From positions 3,042,001-3,106,000 of the forward strand of contig JABXYP010000001.1 in the NCBI GenBank assembly GCA_024701455.1: 64,000 bases of DNA. Reading direction: 5' to 3'. A program made the translations under genes and the position numbers. The stretch comes from Bacillus sp. A301a_S52. GTDB taxonomy: Bacteria > Bacillota > Bacilli > Bacillales > Salisediminibacteriaceae. The notes beneath the pieces were generated by a model. It worked only from the letters and a program-made list of their open reading frames with translations, did not search any database and was not told the DNA's origin. How positions within the stretch are numbered: the stretch's first letter is position 1; every line of letters begins with the position of its first letter. Below are positions 18,945-30,387 of this stretch, piece by piece.

Positions 18945-21263
18945 TTACTCCTCTTTCAATGCGCGTTTGAGAACGTCATCAAGATGGGAAACGGGAATAA
19001 AGGTAAGGTCTTTCCTGACACTTTCAGGAATGTCCTCCAAATCTTTCTCATTATCTTTCGGCATAATAATGTCCGTTAATCCCGCTCGATGTGCACTCAT
19101 CGCTTTTTCCTTTAAGCCTCCGATAGGTAGTACGCGCCCTCTTAAAGTTATTTCTCCTGTCATTCCTACTTCTCGTCGGACGGGGCGATTCGTTAAAGCT
19201 GAGATTAAAGCGGTCGCCATTGTAATACCAGCGGATGGGCCATCTTTTGGTACCGCTCCCTCTGGAACGTGAATATGAATATCATTTTTTTCATTAAACG
19301 CCGGATCAATGGATAATTCCTCAGATTTAGATCGGATGTAACTGAAGGCGGCTTGAGCGGACTCTTTCATCACATCTCCAAGCTTTCCAGTGAGCGTTAA
19401 TTTTCCCTTTCCTTTAGCCACAGACACTTCAATTGTTAAAGTATCTCCGCCCGCCACCGTATAAGCTAAACCTGTAGCTGCACCGATTTGGTCCTCAGAT
19501 TCTGCTTTACCGTAGCGAAACTTGGGTTGACCTAACATGGTTTCAATTGTTTTCTCAGTCACGACAACTTTTTTCCGTTCATCAGAGACAATCATTTTGG
19601 CAGCTTTTCGGCAGATCGTAGCCATCTGACGCTCAAGATTACGGACACCTGCCTCACGCGTGTAAAAACGAATTACTTTTAAAATAGCGTCATCCCGTAC
19701 TTGGATCTTTCCTTTTGAAAGACCATGTTCCTTCACTTGTTTCGGCAATAAATATTCCTTTGCGATCTGACTTTTCTCTACTTCTGTATAGCCTGGAATA
19801 TGAATAACTTCCATTCTATCCTTCAAGGGAGCAGGAATTGCTCCAATGTTGTTGGCCGTTGTAACAAACATGACTTTTGAAAGGTCATATGGTTCCTCTA
19901 TAAAGTGATCGCTAAACGTACTATTTTGTTCAGGATCAAGTACCTCTAACAATGCAGCGGATGGGTCTCCTCTAAAATCATTTGCCATTTTATCTACTTC
20001 ATCAAGTAGAAAGACAGGGTTCACCGTACCTGCTTTTTTCATACCCTGAATGATTCGTCCAGGCATAGAGCCTACATACGTTCGACGATGACCTCGAATT
20101 TCTGCCTCATCTCGAACACCACCAAGCGAGATACGAACGAACTTTCTGTCTAATGATCTTGAAATAGAGCGGGCTAGCGACGTTTTCCCTACCCCCGGCG
20201 GACCTGCCAAACATAAAATAGGCCCTTTTAGTTCTTGTGTTAACTGTTGGACTGCTAAATATTCTAACACACGTTCTTTTACTTTTTCTAATCCGTAGTG
20301 ATCTTCATCTAACACCTTTTCTGAACGGTGAATGTCTAGCAAATCTTCCGTTTCTTGAGTCCAAGGAATTTGAACAAGCCATTCAATATAATTACGAATC
20401 ACAGAGCTTTCTGCTGAACTTGCCGGCATTTTTTCGTACCGCTTTAATTCCTTCATCGCTTTTTCTTCAACTGATTCAGGCATGCGAGCACTTGTAATTT
20501 TCTCTGTTAGCTCTTCTATCTCACTCTCTTTACCTTCTCGATCACCAAGCTCCTTTTGAATAGCTTTCATTTGTTCTCGAAGATAGTATTCTTTTTGAGT
20601 TTTTTCCATTGATTTCTTCACACGCTGGCCGATCTTTTTTTCCAAACCAAGCACTTCTTTTTCGTTACTTAAAATATCTAAAATTTGGCTTAAACGCTGT
20701 TCTACTGACATCGTTTCTAATATTTCTTGCTTTTGAACCATCTTTAAAGGTAAGTGAGATGCAATAATATCAGCTAATCTCCCCGGTTCTATAATATCTG
20801 CTACAGAGGCAAACGTTTCCTGAGAGATTTTTTTTGACATCTGAATGTACTGTTCAAATTGCTCGAGGACATTTCGCATTAATGCTTGTTCCTCAACCGT
20901 CGCTTCCTGCCTTTCCGCCACGAGCTCTACCTCAACTTCAGAAAAGTCTTCAAGCTCGTTATAACGTCCTATTATTCCACGCTGAAGACCTTCTACAAGG
21001 ACTCTAATCGTCCCATTAGGTAGCTTAAGCATTTGATTGACTTTCGCTAACGTTCCGACATTATAAATATCGTTTTTATTCGGTTCATCAGTAGAAATTT
21101 CCTTCTGGGTGGTCAGGAAGATTTCATGGTCTTCTACCATTGCCTTTTCGAGTGCTTGAACCGACTTTTTTCGTCCTACGTCTAAATGCAATACCATCGT
21201 AGGATAAACAAGTAATCCTCGTAGTGGTAGCAATGGCAGTTTTCTCGTTCCTTTTTCAGTCAT
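18945..21263 (-). CDS. lonA: ATP-dependent protease LonA
   Basis: The protein has 772 residues: an N-terminal substrate-binding LON domain (1-200), a coiled coil, an AAA+ module with Walker [10 protein letters not shown] (about residue 355) and Walker [10 protein letters not shown], and a C-terminal Ser-Lys protease domain with catalytic Ser in [12 protein letters not shown] and Lys in [13 protein letters not shown]. It degrades misfolded and regulatory proteins in the cytosol. It is followed by ysxC and preceded by lonB. Confidence 0.98.
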   Translation of the reverse strand: MTEKGTRKLPLLPLRGLLVYPTMVLHLDVGRKKSVQALEKAMVEDHEIFLTTQKEISTDEPNKNDIYNVGTLAKVNQMLKLPNGTIRVLVEGLQRGIIGRYNELEDFSEVEVELVAERQEATVEEQALMRNVLEQFEQYIQMSKKISQETFASVADIIEPGRLADIIASHLPLKMVQKQEILETMSVEQRLSQILDILSNEKEVLGLEKKIGQRVKKSMEKTQKEYYLREQMKAIQKELGDREGKESEIEELTEKITSARMPESVEEKAMKELKRYEKMPASSAESSVIRNYIEWLVQIPWTQETEDLLDIHRSEKVLDEDHYGLEKVKERVLEYLAVQQLTQELKGPILCLAGPPGVGKTSLARSISRSLDRKFVRISLGGVRDEAEIRGHRRTYVGSMPGRIIQGMKKAGTVNPVFLLDEVDKMANDFRGDPSAALLEVLDPEQNSTFSDHFIEEPYDLSKVMFVTTANNIGAIPAPLKDRMEVIHIPGYTEVEKSQIAKEYLLPKQVKEHGLSKGKIQVRDDAILKVIRFYTREAGVRNLERQMATICRKAAKMIVSDERKKVVVTEKTIETMLGQPKFRYGKAESEDQIGAATGLAYTVAGGDTLTIEVSVAKGKGKLTLTGKLGDVMKESAQAAFSYIRSKSEELSIDPAFNEKNDIHIHVPEGAVPKDGPSAGITMATALISALTNRPVRREVGMTGEITLRGRVLPIGGLKEKAMSAHRAGLTDIIMPKDNEKDLEDIPESVRKDLTFIPVSHLDDVLKRALKEE

Positions 21264-21424
21264 ATGTAATGCACCTCCGTAAATCTCATGTCATCCTACA
21301 CATGAGCCTTTTAACTGATAATGAGGATTGTAAAGCTTGTTACCCTTTACAATCCACATACTTGTTGTAAGAAATGCTCGTTTCCTTAAGCCACATTTCA
21401 ATCATCTTTGGTTCATTTCTCTGA

Positions 21425-21459
21425 GACAAAAACGACGTCATCCCATCGGATCACGTCTC
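21425..21459 (-). terminator. terminator after lonB
   Basis: On the minus strand GACGTGATCC and GGATGACGTC form a stem with one opposed mismatch around GATG, followed by GTTTTTG. It lies about 30 bases past the lonB stop and separates it from lonA. Confidence 0.75.
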
Positions 21460-21489
21460 AGGGCTTCCCTACATGAGTCTTGTTCAATT

Positions 21490-23178
21490 TTATCCTATTG
21501 AGCCTTCTTTGTCTAACAATGAAAATGAGTTAAGAAGTGTATCTTGTATTTCTTCCCTATTTATTTCTGTTACCTTTAATGCTTTATCAAAAACTTCTTT
21601 TAAGTTTTCTACTGGGGAAATTGTTATACCTTCTACCTCCTGTAGAACCTTTTGATTATTCTCTTTAGGGATGATAACTTCTGACACACCAGCTTGTTTT
21701 GCCGCCTCCACTTTCGTTACGACTCCTCCAACCGGTTTCACGTCACCATAAATACCTATTTCTCCTGTCATAGCGATGTGATGAGAAACGGGGATGCGAT
21801 GTATGGCTGAATAAATCGCGGTAGCTATCGCTATACCTGCAGAAGGACCATCGACAGGAACACCTCCTGGAAAATTCACATGCAAATCATACTGATCCGT
21901 TTTAATTCCCATATGTTTTAGCACAGTTACGACATTTTCTACCGAGCTTCTTGCCATACTTTTTCGTTTGACACTTCTCATTTGGTTTCCCGTACTTTCT
22001 TCATCTGCAATACCTGTTACAATAAGACCTCCACCAGCTGCTCGTTTCAAAGCGGTTACTTCCACATCTAAAAGCATCCCTGCACCAGGACCACTAACTG
22101 CTAAGCCATTTACTGCCCCGATTTTATCGATAGAGGAGATTTTCTTTTCCATTCTCGGTGACATTTGTCCAGCATGAATCACCCACTCTAAGTCAACAGT
22201 TCTCACGTTTTGCCTTCCTTCATTAATTGCCATGGCCGCAGCTAGCTGAACCATATTAACCGCTTCTCTACCGTTAGTCGCATAGCTTGCTACTTGATCA
22301 TAAACAGTGGGCTCTACATCCACCCCAAGCTTATTTACTGATTTCGCAGCTACTTTTCTGACCTCTTCTTGAGTCAGACCCCTAAAAAACACTTCAACAC
22401 ACCTAGAACGTATCGCTGGCGGAATCTCTTCAGGATGTCTTGTAGTAGCTGCTATTAGCCTAAAATCTGCAGGCAAACCTTTTTTAAAAATATCGTGAAT
22501 ATGTTCAGGGATCTGAGGGTTTTCTTCATGATAGTAAGCACTTTCTAAAAACACCCTTCGTTCTTCCAACACTTTTAACAGCTTATTAATTTGTATGGAA
22601 TGTAGCTCGCCAATTTCATCAATAAAAAGAATGCCACCATGGGCTTTCGTCACAGCCCCCTGTTTTGGTTGGGGAATCCCTGCCTGCCCCATTGCACCAG
22701 CACCTTGGTAAATTGGATCATGCACTGATCCAATTAATGGGTCGGCAATGCCTCTTTCGTCAAATCTGGCTGTGGCTCCATCCAATTCTACAAAGACTGA
22801 ATCAAATCGAAAAGGGGAATTGGGATTTGCCTTTGCTTCTTCAAGTACGAGCCGAGCAGCTGCCGTTTTACCCACGCCAGGTGGTCCATAAATAATAACA
22901 TGTTGAGGGTTCGGGCCACAAATAGCCGCTTGTAATGATCTAATCCCATGGGATTGTCCTACAATATCAGCAAAATTCTTTGGTCTTACTCTTTCTGACA
23001 AAGGTTCTGTTAATTTTATTTTGCGCATTCGTCTCAGTTGATCCATTTCCTTTTGAGATTCTTTATCCACAGAACGACGTTGCGTATGCTGACTTTTAAG
23101 TAAATTCCAAAAGTACAGACCTATCACAACTCCGAAAAAAAGTTGTATTAACACCATCATGCCGGTAATTGTCATCAT
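21490..23178 (-). CDS. lonB: LonB, sporulation-type Lon protease
   Basis: The protein has 562 residues. It starts with one transmembrane helix (residues 5-25), followed by an AAA+ domain with Walker [15 protein letters not shown] and Walker B GILFIDEIGELH, and the Lon protease domain (VPVDGPSAGIAIATA with the catalytic Ser; the Lys is in the GGVVTKVEAAKQAG segment). LonB is expressed in the forespore in B. subtilis. It lacks the long N-terminal domain of LonA. Order clpX-lonB-lonA is conserved. Confidence 0.95.
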   Translation of the reverse strand: MMTITGMMVLIQLFFGVVIGLYFWNLLKSQHTQRRSVDKESQKEMDQLRRMRKIKLTEPLSERVRPKNFADIVGQSHGIRSLQAAICGPNPQHVIIYGPPGVGKTAAARLVLEEAKANPNSPFRFDSVFVELDGATARFDERGIADPLIGSVHDPIYQGAGAMGQAGIPQPKQGAVTKAHGGILFIDEIGELHSIQINKLLKVLEERRVFLESAYYHEENPQIPEHIHDIFKKGLPADFRLIAATTRHPEEIPPAIRSRCVEVFFRGLTQEEVRKVAAKSVNKLGVDVEPTVYDQVASYATNGREAVNMVQLAAAMAINEGRQNVRTVDLEWVIHAGQMSPRMEKKISSIDKIGAVNGLAVSGPGAGMLLDVEVTALKRAAGGGLIVTGIADEESTGNQMRSVKRKSMARSSVENVVTVLKHMGIKTDQYDLHVNFPGGVPVDGPSAGIAIATAIYSAIHRIPVSHHIAMTGEIGIYGDVKPVGGVVTKVEAAKQAGVSEVIIPKENNQKVLQEVEGITISPVENLKEVFDKALKVTEINREEIQDTLLNSFSLLDKEGSIG

Positions 23179-23470
23179 ATCCTCCTCCTGACTTAACTGC
23201 CTTACGAAAACTGCTTATTAAGTTCGTTTAATAGCTCCTTCCCTGTTCTAATCTATAGCTATGCGACGACAAATAAGTCACTTACGTTCTTCTTATGTTC
23301 GCTTGGCTTTTTGATCTATATGTATAGTCTTACCGAAGACTTAACACTTAATCTTGATTTCTTAAGCAGGCAGAAATTAGCATTCCATAAACAAGCTAGT
23401 TGAACGAGATACATGGTGGTGGTGGATATAAACCGCCCCTTCAATCGGAGGCTCATCTGTCAAAATATAT

Positions 23471-23500
23471 AAAAACCGTCTCCCTAATTGGAGACGGTAA
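23471..23500 (-). terminator. terminator after clpX
   Basis: ACCGTCTCC and GGAGACGGT form a perfect 9-bp stem with a 6-base loop, followed by TTTTA on the minus strand, five bases past the clpX stop. Nothing else was seen in the 23179-23470 gap, which must contain the lonB promoter. Confidence 0.9.
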
Positions 23501-23505
23501 CGTCT

Positions 23506-24777
23506 TTATGCACTTTCTTTTGGCTCTTCTTGCTCTTTAATCTCTTCGCCATTTTCAGATAGAAGCGTCGGCCGCTTTAAATCTCTCACTGTTTCATCAG
23601 TAATAATACATTTAGCAATATCTTCACGAGAAGGCAACTCATACATAACATCTAACATCATGGTTTCAATAATTGAACGTAATCCACGTGCCCCTGTCTT
23701 ACGTTCAATAGCTTGATTGGCCACTTCACGCAATGCCTCTTCAGAAAATTCTAGCTCAACTTCATCTAACTCAAGAAGTTTTTTGTATTGTTTAACAAGC
23801 GCATTTTTTGGCTCTGTTAAAATTTCTACTAAAGCTGCTTCATCCAAGTGCTCAAGACTAGCAATAACAGGAAGACGACCAATGAACTCAGGAATCAACC
23901 CATAACGTAACAAATCTTCAGGGAGAATTTTAGATAAGTATTGATCTTCCTTTAAATCAGACTCATTCGTTTCAGAACCGAATCCAATCACTTTCTTTCC
24001 TAACCTGCGTTTAATGATTTGGTCGATTCCGTCAAATGCCCCTCCACAAATAAACAAGACATTCGTCGTGTCGATTTGAATGAATTCTTGATGTGGATGC
24101 TTACGGCCTCCTTGTGGCGGCACACTAGCAGTGGTACCTTCTAAAATTTTCAAAAGGGCTTGTTGTACCCCTTCACCAGATACATCCCTTGTAATAGATG
24201 GATTCTCTGACTTACGGGCCACTTTGTCAATTTCATCAATGTAGATAATGCCTCTTTCAGCTTTTTCTACATCATAGTCTGCAGCCTGAATAAGCTTTAA
24301 CAGAATATTTTCTACGTCTTCACCAACATAGCCAGCTTCAGTGAGAGAAGTAGCATCTGCTATTGCGAAAGGGACATTTAAAATGCGTGCCAAGGTTTGT
24401 GCTAACAGGGTTTTACCACTTCCTGTCGGCCCGATAAGGCAGATATTACTTTTAGCTAACTCAACTTCATCGTTCTTAGAAGCGGAATTCACTCGTTTAT
24501 AGTGGTTATATACTGCCACTGATAACGTTTTCTTCGCTTGGTCTTGCCCGATAACATAATCATTAAGAATATCGCGAATTTCCTGAGGCTTGGGAATATC
24601 CTCCATTTCCACTTCTTCTTCAGAGCCTAACTCTTCTTCAACGATTTCAGTACATAATTCAATACATTCATCGCATATATACACGCCTGGGCCGGCTACT
24701 AATTTTCTCACTTGATCTTGTGTTTTACCACAAAAAGAACATTTTAATTGTCCTTTTTCTTCATTGAATTTAAACAT
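23506..24777 (-). CDS. clpX: ClpX, ATPase subunit of ClpXP
   Basis: The protein has 423 residues. The N-terminal zinc-binding domain (CSFCGKTQ...[10 protein letters not shown], residues 10-40) recognises substrates and adaptors. The AAA+ part has Walker [13 protein letters not shown] and Walker [10 protein letters not shown]. The IGF loop that docks ClpP is within [10 protein letters not shown]. The start is the ATG at 24777, eight bases after AAGGGG. ATG 24780 and GTG 24786 are closer to that site. clpP is not in this window. Confidence 0.97.
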   Translation of the reverse strand: MFKFNEEKGQLKCSFCGKTQDQVRKLVAGPGVYICDECIELCTEIVEEELGSEEEVEMEDIPKPQEIRDILNDYVIGQDQAKKTLSVAVYNHYKRVNSASKNDEVELAKSNICLIGPTGSGKTLLAQTLARILNVPFAIADATSLTEAGYVGEDVENILLKLIQAADYDVEKAERGIIYIDEIDKVARKSENPSITRDVSGEGVQQALLKILEGTTASVPPQGGRKHPHQEFIQIDTTNVLFICGGAFDGIDQIIKRRLGKKVIGFGSETNESDLKEDQYLSKILPEDLLRYGLIPEFIGRLPVIASLEHLDEAALVEILTEPKNALVKQYKKLLELDEVELEFSEEALREVANQAIERKTGARGLRSIIETMMLDVMYELPSREDIAKCIITDETVRDLKRPTLLSENGEEIKEQEEPKESA

Positions 24778-25061
24778 CATATTCACCCCTTACATTAAGA
24801 TTAAACGTTCAGGCATGTTCAAAAGCCCTTTAGATATTTGTATGTTTACATTGTACGTCTGAATATCTTTTTTTAGTCATTAAGGTATTTATTGCAACGT
24901 TTCCTGTTCATTCATCCTTTCTACTGAATTGTACCATAATTATCTGACAGATGATAAGTAAAGCGCTTTTCCTACCTCTGGTTATAGTTATGTTCGATTT
25001 AGAATAAATGAAACAGTTTTTAATTGTCAACATAAAATATATTTGCCTAAGTTATGTACAA

Positions 25062-25091
25062 AACAAGGCACGATTTTCCGTCGCGCCTTGC
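25062..25091 (-). terminator. terminator after tig
   Basis: CAAGGCGCGA and TCGTGCCTTG pair with one G-U across a 7-base loop and are followed by TTTTG on the minus strand, about 105 bases past the tig stop. The remaining 24787-25061 interval holds no visible gene and should contain the clpX promoter. Confidence 0.8.
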
Positions 25092-25196
25092 CACTACCTT
25101 TCAACACTTGCTTCGAAAATATAGGAAAGTATAACTCGATAAGTAAATATTTCCTCGTTATAATCTTTACGAAACAGTTAGTTATGTGATTAACGA

Positions 25197-26489
25197 TTAG
25201 CTCTTTTTACTATTTTCTACTAAGAAGTCTATGGCTTTACGCACTTTTAGATCTCCTTTTAACGTCTCAACGCCACCTTGCATATCAAGGATTTGACGAA
25301 TTTCATCCGCTGAGCGTTTATACATATCGGCCATTTTTTCAATTTCTGCATCTACATCTTCATCACTTGCTTCTAACTTTTCAGCCTCAGCAATAGCTTC
25401 TAATGTTAAGTTAACACGCACTCTTTTTTCAGCATCGTCTTGGAATTGTGCCTTCATGCCTTCTTCATCTGTTTGGGCAAACTGATAATACATATCCATA
25501 GACATGCCTTGTGACTGTAAACGTTGAGCAAATTCATCCATCATCCGCTTCACTTCAGTCTCCACCATCGCTTCTGGAAGATCAATGTCACTGTTTTCAC
25601 TCGCTTTTTCAACGAGACTATCTTTCATTTTAGCGTCTGCTTCTTGTTGTTTGGTTTCTTCAAGATTTTTACGGACGTCTTCTTTTAAGGCAGCAAATGA
25701 TTCGTGTTCTTCGTTGACATCCTTTGCAAACTCATCGTCAAGCTCAGGTAAGTCTTTACGTTTAATGTCATGAATTTTCACTTCAAACTTAGCTGGCTTT
25801 CCTGCAAGGGCTTCAGAATGGTAGTCTTCAGGAAATGTCACATTTACTTCTGCTTCTTCACCTGTTTTCAAACCAATCATTTCATCTTCAAAGCCTGGAA
25901 TAAATTGCCCAGAACCGATTTCTAGGGAATGATTTTCTGCTTTTCCACCTTCAAAAGGTTCATCATCCACAAATCCTTCAAAGTCAAAAACGACTGTATC
26001 GCCTTTTTCGATTTGACCATCTTCAACTGCCACAAGGTCGGCATGTTTTTCTTGAAGGTTGGTGATTTCAGCGTCTACATCTTCATCACTAACTGTCGTA
26101 TCTTCTACCTCTACTTCAAGCCCTTTATAATCACCAAGTTTAACTTCTGGTTTCACAGTGACTGTAGCAGTGAATACTAATGGCTTTCCTTTAGCCATAT
26201 CCTCAATATCAATATCCGGCTGATCCACAGGCTCAATTCCTGTTTCTTCTACTGCTTCTGAATATGCTTGTGGTAAAAGCACATCCAATGCATCCTGATA
26301 AAGAGACTCCACACCAAAGCGCTGTTCAAAAAGAGGACGTGGTACACGACCTTTACGAAATCCTGGTACATTCACTTGTTTAACAACTTTTTTAAAGGCT
26401 TGGTCTAACGCGTCGTTTACACGGTCGCTACTTACTTCAACCGTAAGGACACCTGAGTTACCTTCTTTTTTTTCCCATTTTGCTGACAT
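25197..26489 (-). CDS. tig: trigger factor
   Basis: The protein has 430 residues. Trigger factor is the ribosome-docked folding chaperone with peptidyl-prolyl isomerase activity. The ribosome-binding loop [11 protein letters not shown] is near residue 45. The FKBP-type domain ([21 protein letters not shown]...) covers about 150-240, and the helical chaperone arms follow. The start is the ATG at 26489, after GGAGGGAAAG. An upstream in-frame reading to 26522 lacks a binding site. Confidence 0.97.
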   Translation of the reverse strand: MSAKWEKKEGNSGVLTVEVSSDRVNDALDQAFKKVVKQVNVPGFRKGRVPRPLFEQRFGVESLYQDALDVLLPQAYSEAVEETGIEPVDQPDIDIEDMAKGKPLVFTATVTVKPEVKLGDYKGLEVEVEDTTVSDEDVDAEITNLQEKHADLVAVEDGQIEKGDTVVFDFEGFVDDEPFEGGKAENHSLEIGSGQFIPGFEDEMIGLKTGEEAEVNVTFPEDYHSEALAGKPAKFEVKIHDIKRKDLPELDDEFAKDVNEEHESFAALKEDVRKNLEETKQQEADAKMKDSLVEKASENSDIDLPEAMVETEVKRMMDEFAQRLQSQGMSMDMYYQFAQTDEEGMKAQFQDDAEKRVRVNLTLEAIAEAEKLEASDEDVDAEIEKMADMYKRSADEIRQILDMQGGVETLKGDLKVRKAIDFLVENSKKS

Positions 26490-26585
26490 ATATACTTTCC
26501 CTCCAACATAAAAAAAGATCATTTTTATCGCTACTGTTTTGCAACCCTTATATTATAACACAAGGCATATGCATTTCAATGATTT

Positions 26586-26676
26586 ATAAAACGAACCTCC
26601 ACTCAGTGGGTTTTCATTCTTCTCCCACTCAATGGGTGTTGAGTGAACTAGGACATGAACGTCCGTTATCTGTGAT
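26586..26676 (+). repeat. dispersed repeat, copy C (short form)
   Basis: It carries the left end (ATAAAACGAACCTCCACTCAGTGGG), the TTTTCATTCTTCTCCCACT loop and arm, and GAGTGAACTAGGACATGAACGTCCGTTATCTGTGAT. The whole interior of the second hairpin, about 65 bases in copy E, is missing. The left end lies 97 bases upstream of the tig start codon. The 26680-26841 remainder shows no gene. Confidence 0.8.
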
Positions 26677-26841
26677 CAAATTGACTGCATAGGCTGAGGC
26701 TTATTAGCTATTAAAAGCACTATTCTGTCATGACGATTCCCCTTCGTACATGACATTCCGTATGGTGTTCCTTAGACCTGCTCATTGTATTGTCTAAACT
26801 ATGTATGATTTAAGTAAGTTATAAATTATGTATTCAAAAGC

Positions 26842-27900
26842 CTAACTCTCATTATGATTCATTGAGAAAAGTAACGTCTCAATTTCTTTCAAGTGATCAA
26901 CTGCTTTTTCCACATCCTCTTCTTTAACCTGATACAATTTCACAATCTCGCCCATATTAGCGTCATCTTCTAAAAGCTTTCTCCCCATATAGTGCAATGC
27001 ACAGGCCCATATATTAATATCAAGTGGCTCTGGTGACTTTGGAAAAAGAGCAAATAAATAATGCCACCATACTTGTTGAACCATTTCAAACAGTGACGGA
27101 TTTTTTTGAGCTAGTGTGGTTTCTAACTTTAATAGGACAGCCGTTCCAAATTTTTCATGAAACACATCCTCTAAGTCTTCAATAGTCACTTTAAAGTCTT
27201 TACCAAATTTATGTACGTCAAATGTTTCCTGACTGTTCATTTCTTTTAATGTTTGAAGTAAATAGCTTTTTAGCACTGGGTTATTATCTCTTCCTTTAAG
27301 GAAAGATCTATATGCTTTTTCTACTTTTATAGAATCGTGTTGACTCAGTTGCTGTATTGCCCCCCATTGCTGGTCAAGACTCCCCTTCTCAAGTATTTGA
27401 ATCAGTTCTTCCGTTGTAGGAACAAGCTCAAATGAGTCATCACCCCCACTTTCTGCTTCCATTTCCACACTCTCATAGCCTTCGGTCATCTGACGAGAGA
27501 ATTCTAGTAAATGATAAAATGATTCTGCCATTTTAGCAGGTAATTTATCTTCCGCAATCACAACCTCGAGTAATTTTACCACTTCTTGATAATCCCCTAG
27601 TTGGACTAACAAAGACACATATACTTGAAGAACATCGTAATAGTCGCCAATTCCTTCGTGTAACATTGATTCACAATGCATTCTAGCCTCTGCCAGCCTG
27701 TTTAATTCAATATTTGTAATGACAAGCCCATAACGGGCTTGGGGGTGCTCTGGCTCTAGTTCTGTCGATTGCTTAAAATAGGTTAAAGCATCGTAATATT
27801 TTTTTTCCTTTAGCGAGGTCATTCCTTTATCTACAAGTCTCGGCACCAGTCCAGGAAAAAGAATAACATTATCGTCGTGACCGTTTGCCTGCTTCCCCAT
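26842..27900 (-). CDS. ysoA: TPR-repeat protein, YsoA-like
   Basis: The protein has 352 residues with tetratricopeptide-type helices around residues 25-130 (YYDALTYFKQSTELEPEHPQARYG is a clear TPR) and a helical, acidic C-terminal half. The start chosen is the ATG at 27900 (MGKQANGHDD), eight bases after AAAGGTGG, instead of an upstream in-frame start at 27969. The name follows from position next to tig, where B. subtilis has ysoA. The function of YsoA is not established. Confidence 0.7.
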   Translation of the reverse strand: MGKQANGHDDNVILFPGLVPRLVDKGMTSLKEKKYYDALTYFKQSTELEPEHPQARYGLVITNIELNRLAEARMHCESMLHEGIGDYYDVLQVYVSLLVQLGDYQEVVKLLEVVIAEDKLPAKMAESFYHLLEFSRQMTEGYESVEMEAESGGDDSFELVPTTEELIQILEKGSLDQQWGAIQQLSQHDSIKVEKAYRSFLKGRDNNPVLKSYLLQTLKEMNSQETFDVHKFGKDFKVTIEDLEDVFHEKFGTAVLLKLETTLAQKNPSLFEMVQQVWWHYLFALFPKSPEPLDINIWACALHYMGRKLLEDDANMGEIVKLYQVKEEDVEKAVDHLKEIETLLFSMNHNES

Positions 27901-28242
27901 ATCAGCTAACCACCTTTTCAGTTGGATATTCTTTTCATTTAGTTTATCAATTAAGAAATAGAAAAACAAATGGAATTAATGACTAAAGTACCAATTCACG
28001 TGCAAAAGTTTGCTATATATCACGGTTGTGAAATAGTAAACCTTTGACAAGTAAGCATTAAATGACGCAACTAACTGACCTTTATCATGCTCAATACCGT
28101 TTATTTCTTAATATGTATGCATTGTCATGCCCTGCTTGCATGATGGAAGTCGTTTATCACGACGATGTTAGCTTAAAATTTGATCCTCTATGTCCAAAGC
28201 AAGAACATCTTACAAATCACCAACTTCTAAAAATAAAAATGA
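27901..28242. other. intergenic region, no convincing gene
   Basis: A plus-strand reading frame (28062-28292, 76 codons) lies here. It has no ribosome binding site, no recognisable domain, and ends inside the terminator palindrome, so I do not call it. The ysoA promoter must be in the right part. No other signal was seen. Confidence 0.5.
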
Positions 28243-28274
28243 CAGAGAGTCGAAAAATATTTTTCGACTCTCTG
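28243..28274 (-). terminator. terminator of the polyol operon, 32-bp perfect palindrome
   Basis: CAGAGAGTCGAAAAAT is followed directly by its exact reverse complement. On the minus strand it is followed by TCATTTTTATTTTTAG, so it works as a terminator about 75 bases after the tkt stop. The plus strand has no T tract. Confidence 0.75.
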
Positions 28275-28350
28275 AACGACAACTTTACCTAACGTTATTC
28301 CCCATATTGTAAACCACGAAACATCTATCCTAAGGTGTAGCCATATCCCT

Positions 28351-30351
28351 TTATCTTTTCATTAGTTGCTTAAACCGTGTTACGACATTTTCAACTGTAA
28401 AGCCAAATTGTTTCATTAAATGATCTCCAGGAGCTGAGGCTCCAAATCTATCAATTCCCAGTGCCTCACCACATTGGCCAATATAGCGTTCCCACCCAAA
28501 AGTCGAAGCCATTTCAATACTCAAGCGTTTTGTTACTTTTTTCGGTAATACGGTTTCTTTATATGCATTTGATTGCTTTTCAAATCGATCCCAGCTCGGC
28601 ATACTTACGACAGATACAAAAACGCCCTCCTCAGCAAGTTTTTCTTGAGCACCTATAGCCAGCGCTACTTCGGATCCGCTGGCAAGGAGTAAGCCTTCAA
28701 CTTTCCCTGCGGCCTTGGAAATTATATAAGCACCTTTTCGAACGCCTTCATAAGCATGCTTATCTGTTCCTGTTAGAGTTGGTACACCTTGGCGTGTTAG
28801 TACAAGTGCAGTCGGTTGCTTTGATTCCAATGTCACCTTCCATGCAGCGGCTACTTCGTTTCCATCCGCTGGCCGGATCACTGATAAATTTGGCACCATT
28901 CGTAAAGCCGGTAATTGCTCAATCGGTTCATGGGTCGGTCCATCTTCGCCAACAGCAATGCTGTCATGTGTGAAAATATAGGTAACAGGTAGCTTCATTA
29001 AAGATGATAACCTTAGAGCAGGGCGTAAATAATCTGAGAACACGAAAAACGTCGAAGCATAAGGTGTCACGCCTCCATGGAGAGCCATACCATTAACAGC
29101 CGCTGCCATAGCAAACTCTCTTACACCAAACCAGATATTTCTACCTAAGTAATTTCGCGCACTGAAATTACCTTCACCTTTCAAGTTTGTTTTATTCGAT
29201 GAAGCTAAATCTGCCGACCCCCCAATTAAGCTTGGAACATTTTTCGCTAAAGTATTCAATACTTCTCCACTAGTTACTCTTGTTGCCAGTTTTTCACCTG
29301 CGGTATAAACTGGCATCTCTTCATCCCAATTAGATGGCAATTCTCCACGAATAGCCATTTCAAGTTCTTTGGCGATATCAGGATAAATTCTCTTGTAGTC
29401 ATTAAACATTTGCACCCATACTTCTTCTTGCTTCGCTCCTTTTCTAGCTAATTCTGCATAATGTTGCTTTACTTCCTCTGGAATATAAAAATCTTCTTCG
29501 AGTGGCCACTCATACGCAGACTTTGTTAATTTCACCTCAGATTCACCGAGTGGTGCACCATGAGACGCAGATTTCCCACCTTTGTTAGGTGAACCAAAAC
29601 CAATCACTGTCTTGACTTCAATAAGGGTCGGTTGATCGTTTTTTTTCGCTGCTTCAAGTGAACTGGAGATTTCCGCCAAATCATTTCCATCTTCAACACG
29701 TAGCACTTGCCAGCCATATGCTTTAAAACGGTTCAACACATTTTCAGAAAAAGAATGATGAAGGTCGCCATCTAATGAAATATCATTTGAATCATATAGA
29801 ACAATTAATTTGCCAAGTTTTAAGTGGCCTGCAAGGGAAGCTGCTTCAGCAGAAATGCCCTCCATTAAATCTCCATCACCACAAATACTGTACGTAAAAT
29901 GATCCACAATTTGAAAATGATCCCTATTATAAGTGGCTGCTAAATGTGCTTCTGCCATCGCCATACCAACAGCCATAGCTAACCCCTGACCAAGTGGCCC
30001 TGTGGTTGCTTCAACTCCTGCGGTATGTCCAAACTCTGGATGACCAGGTGTACGACTTTCCCATTGGCGAAATGACTTGAGATCTTCAATAGTCACATCA
30101 TAGCCATGTAAATGAAGTAAACTGTATAATAAAGCGGATCCATGTCCTGCTGATAATATAAAACGATCACGATTAAACCAATTAGGATTTGCTGGATTAT
30201 GAGCCATGTGGGTAGAAAATAGTTTGTAAGCCATCGGAGCTGCTCCCATAGGCATACCTGGATGTCCTGATTGTGCTTTTTCAATGCTGTCAATTGATAA
30301 TGTTCTAATAGTTTTAATTGCCAATGAATCAATCGGTGTTTTTGTTGACAT
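28351..30351 (-). CDS. tkt: transketolase
   Basis: A thiamine-diphosphate enzyme of 666 residues that moves two-carbon ketol units between sugar phosphates in the pentose phosphate pathway. The ThDP motif [13 protein letters not shown]...LYDSND (about residue 155), the HPE-type loop [21 protein letters not shown], and the pyrimidine-binding domain with [16 protein letters not shown] are all present. It is the last gene of the polyol operon, 36 bases after the G1PDH-like gene, and links xylulose-5-P to glycolysis. Whether it is the only transketolase of the cell cannot be told here. Confidence 0.96.
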   Translation of the reverse strand: MSTKTPIDSLAIKTIRTLSIDSIEKAQSGHPGMPMGAAPMAYKLFSTHMAHNPANPNWFNRDRFILSAGHGSALLYSLLHLHGYDVTIEDLKSFRQWESRTPGHPEFGHTAGVEATTGPLGQGLAMAVGMAMAEAHLAATYNRDHFQIVDHFTYSICGDGDLMEGISAEAASLAGHLKLGKLIVLYDSNDISLDGDLHHSFSENVLNRFKAYGWQVLRVEDGNDLAEISSSLEAAKKNDQPTLIEVKTVIGFGSPNKGGKSASHGAPLGESEVKLTKSAYEWPLEEDFYIPEEVKQHYAELARKGAKQEEVWVQMFNDYKRIYPDIAKELEMAIRGELPSNWDEEMPVYTAGEKLATRVTSGEVLNTLAKNVPSLIGGSADLASSNKTNLKGEGNFSARNYLGRNIWFGVREFAMAAAVNGMALHGGVTPYASTFFVFSDYLRPALRLSSLMKLPVTYIFTHDSIAVGEDGPTHEPIEQLPALRMVPNLSVIRPADGNEVAAAWKVTLESKQPTALVLTRQGVPTLTGTDKHAYEGVRKGAYIISKAAGKVEGLLLASGSEVALAIGAQEKLAEEGVFVSVVSMPSWDRFEKQSNAYKETVLPKKVTKRLSIEMASTFGWERYIGQCGEALGIDRFGASAPGDHLMKQFGFTVENVVTRFKQLMKR

Positions 30352-30387
30352 CTTCTGATCAACCTCTTTCCTTAAAATAGCTAGCTA

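Noticed and set aside
26480..26692. A 70-codon plus-strand frame across the tig start and repeat copy C
   Set aside because: It lies antisense to the tig start and inside the repeat, and has no ribosome binding site.
28243..28274. 32-bp perfect palindrome as a special regulatory or recombination site
   Set aside because: The T-rich minus-strand sequence right behind it and its place after tkt fit an intrinsic terminator.
28062..28292. A 76-codon plus-strand frame with a CPAC motif
   Set aside because: No ribosome binding site, no recognisable family, and it ends within the tkt terminator palindrome.
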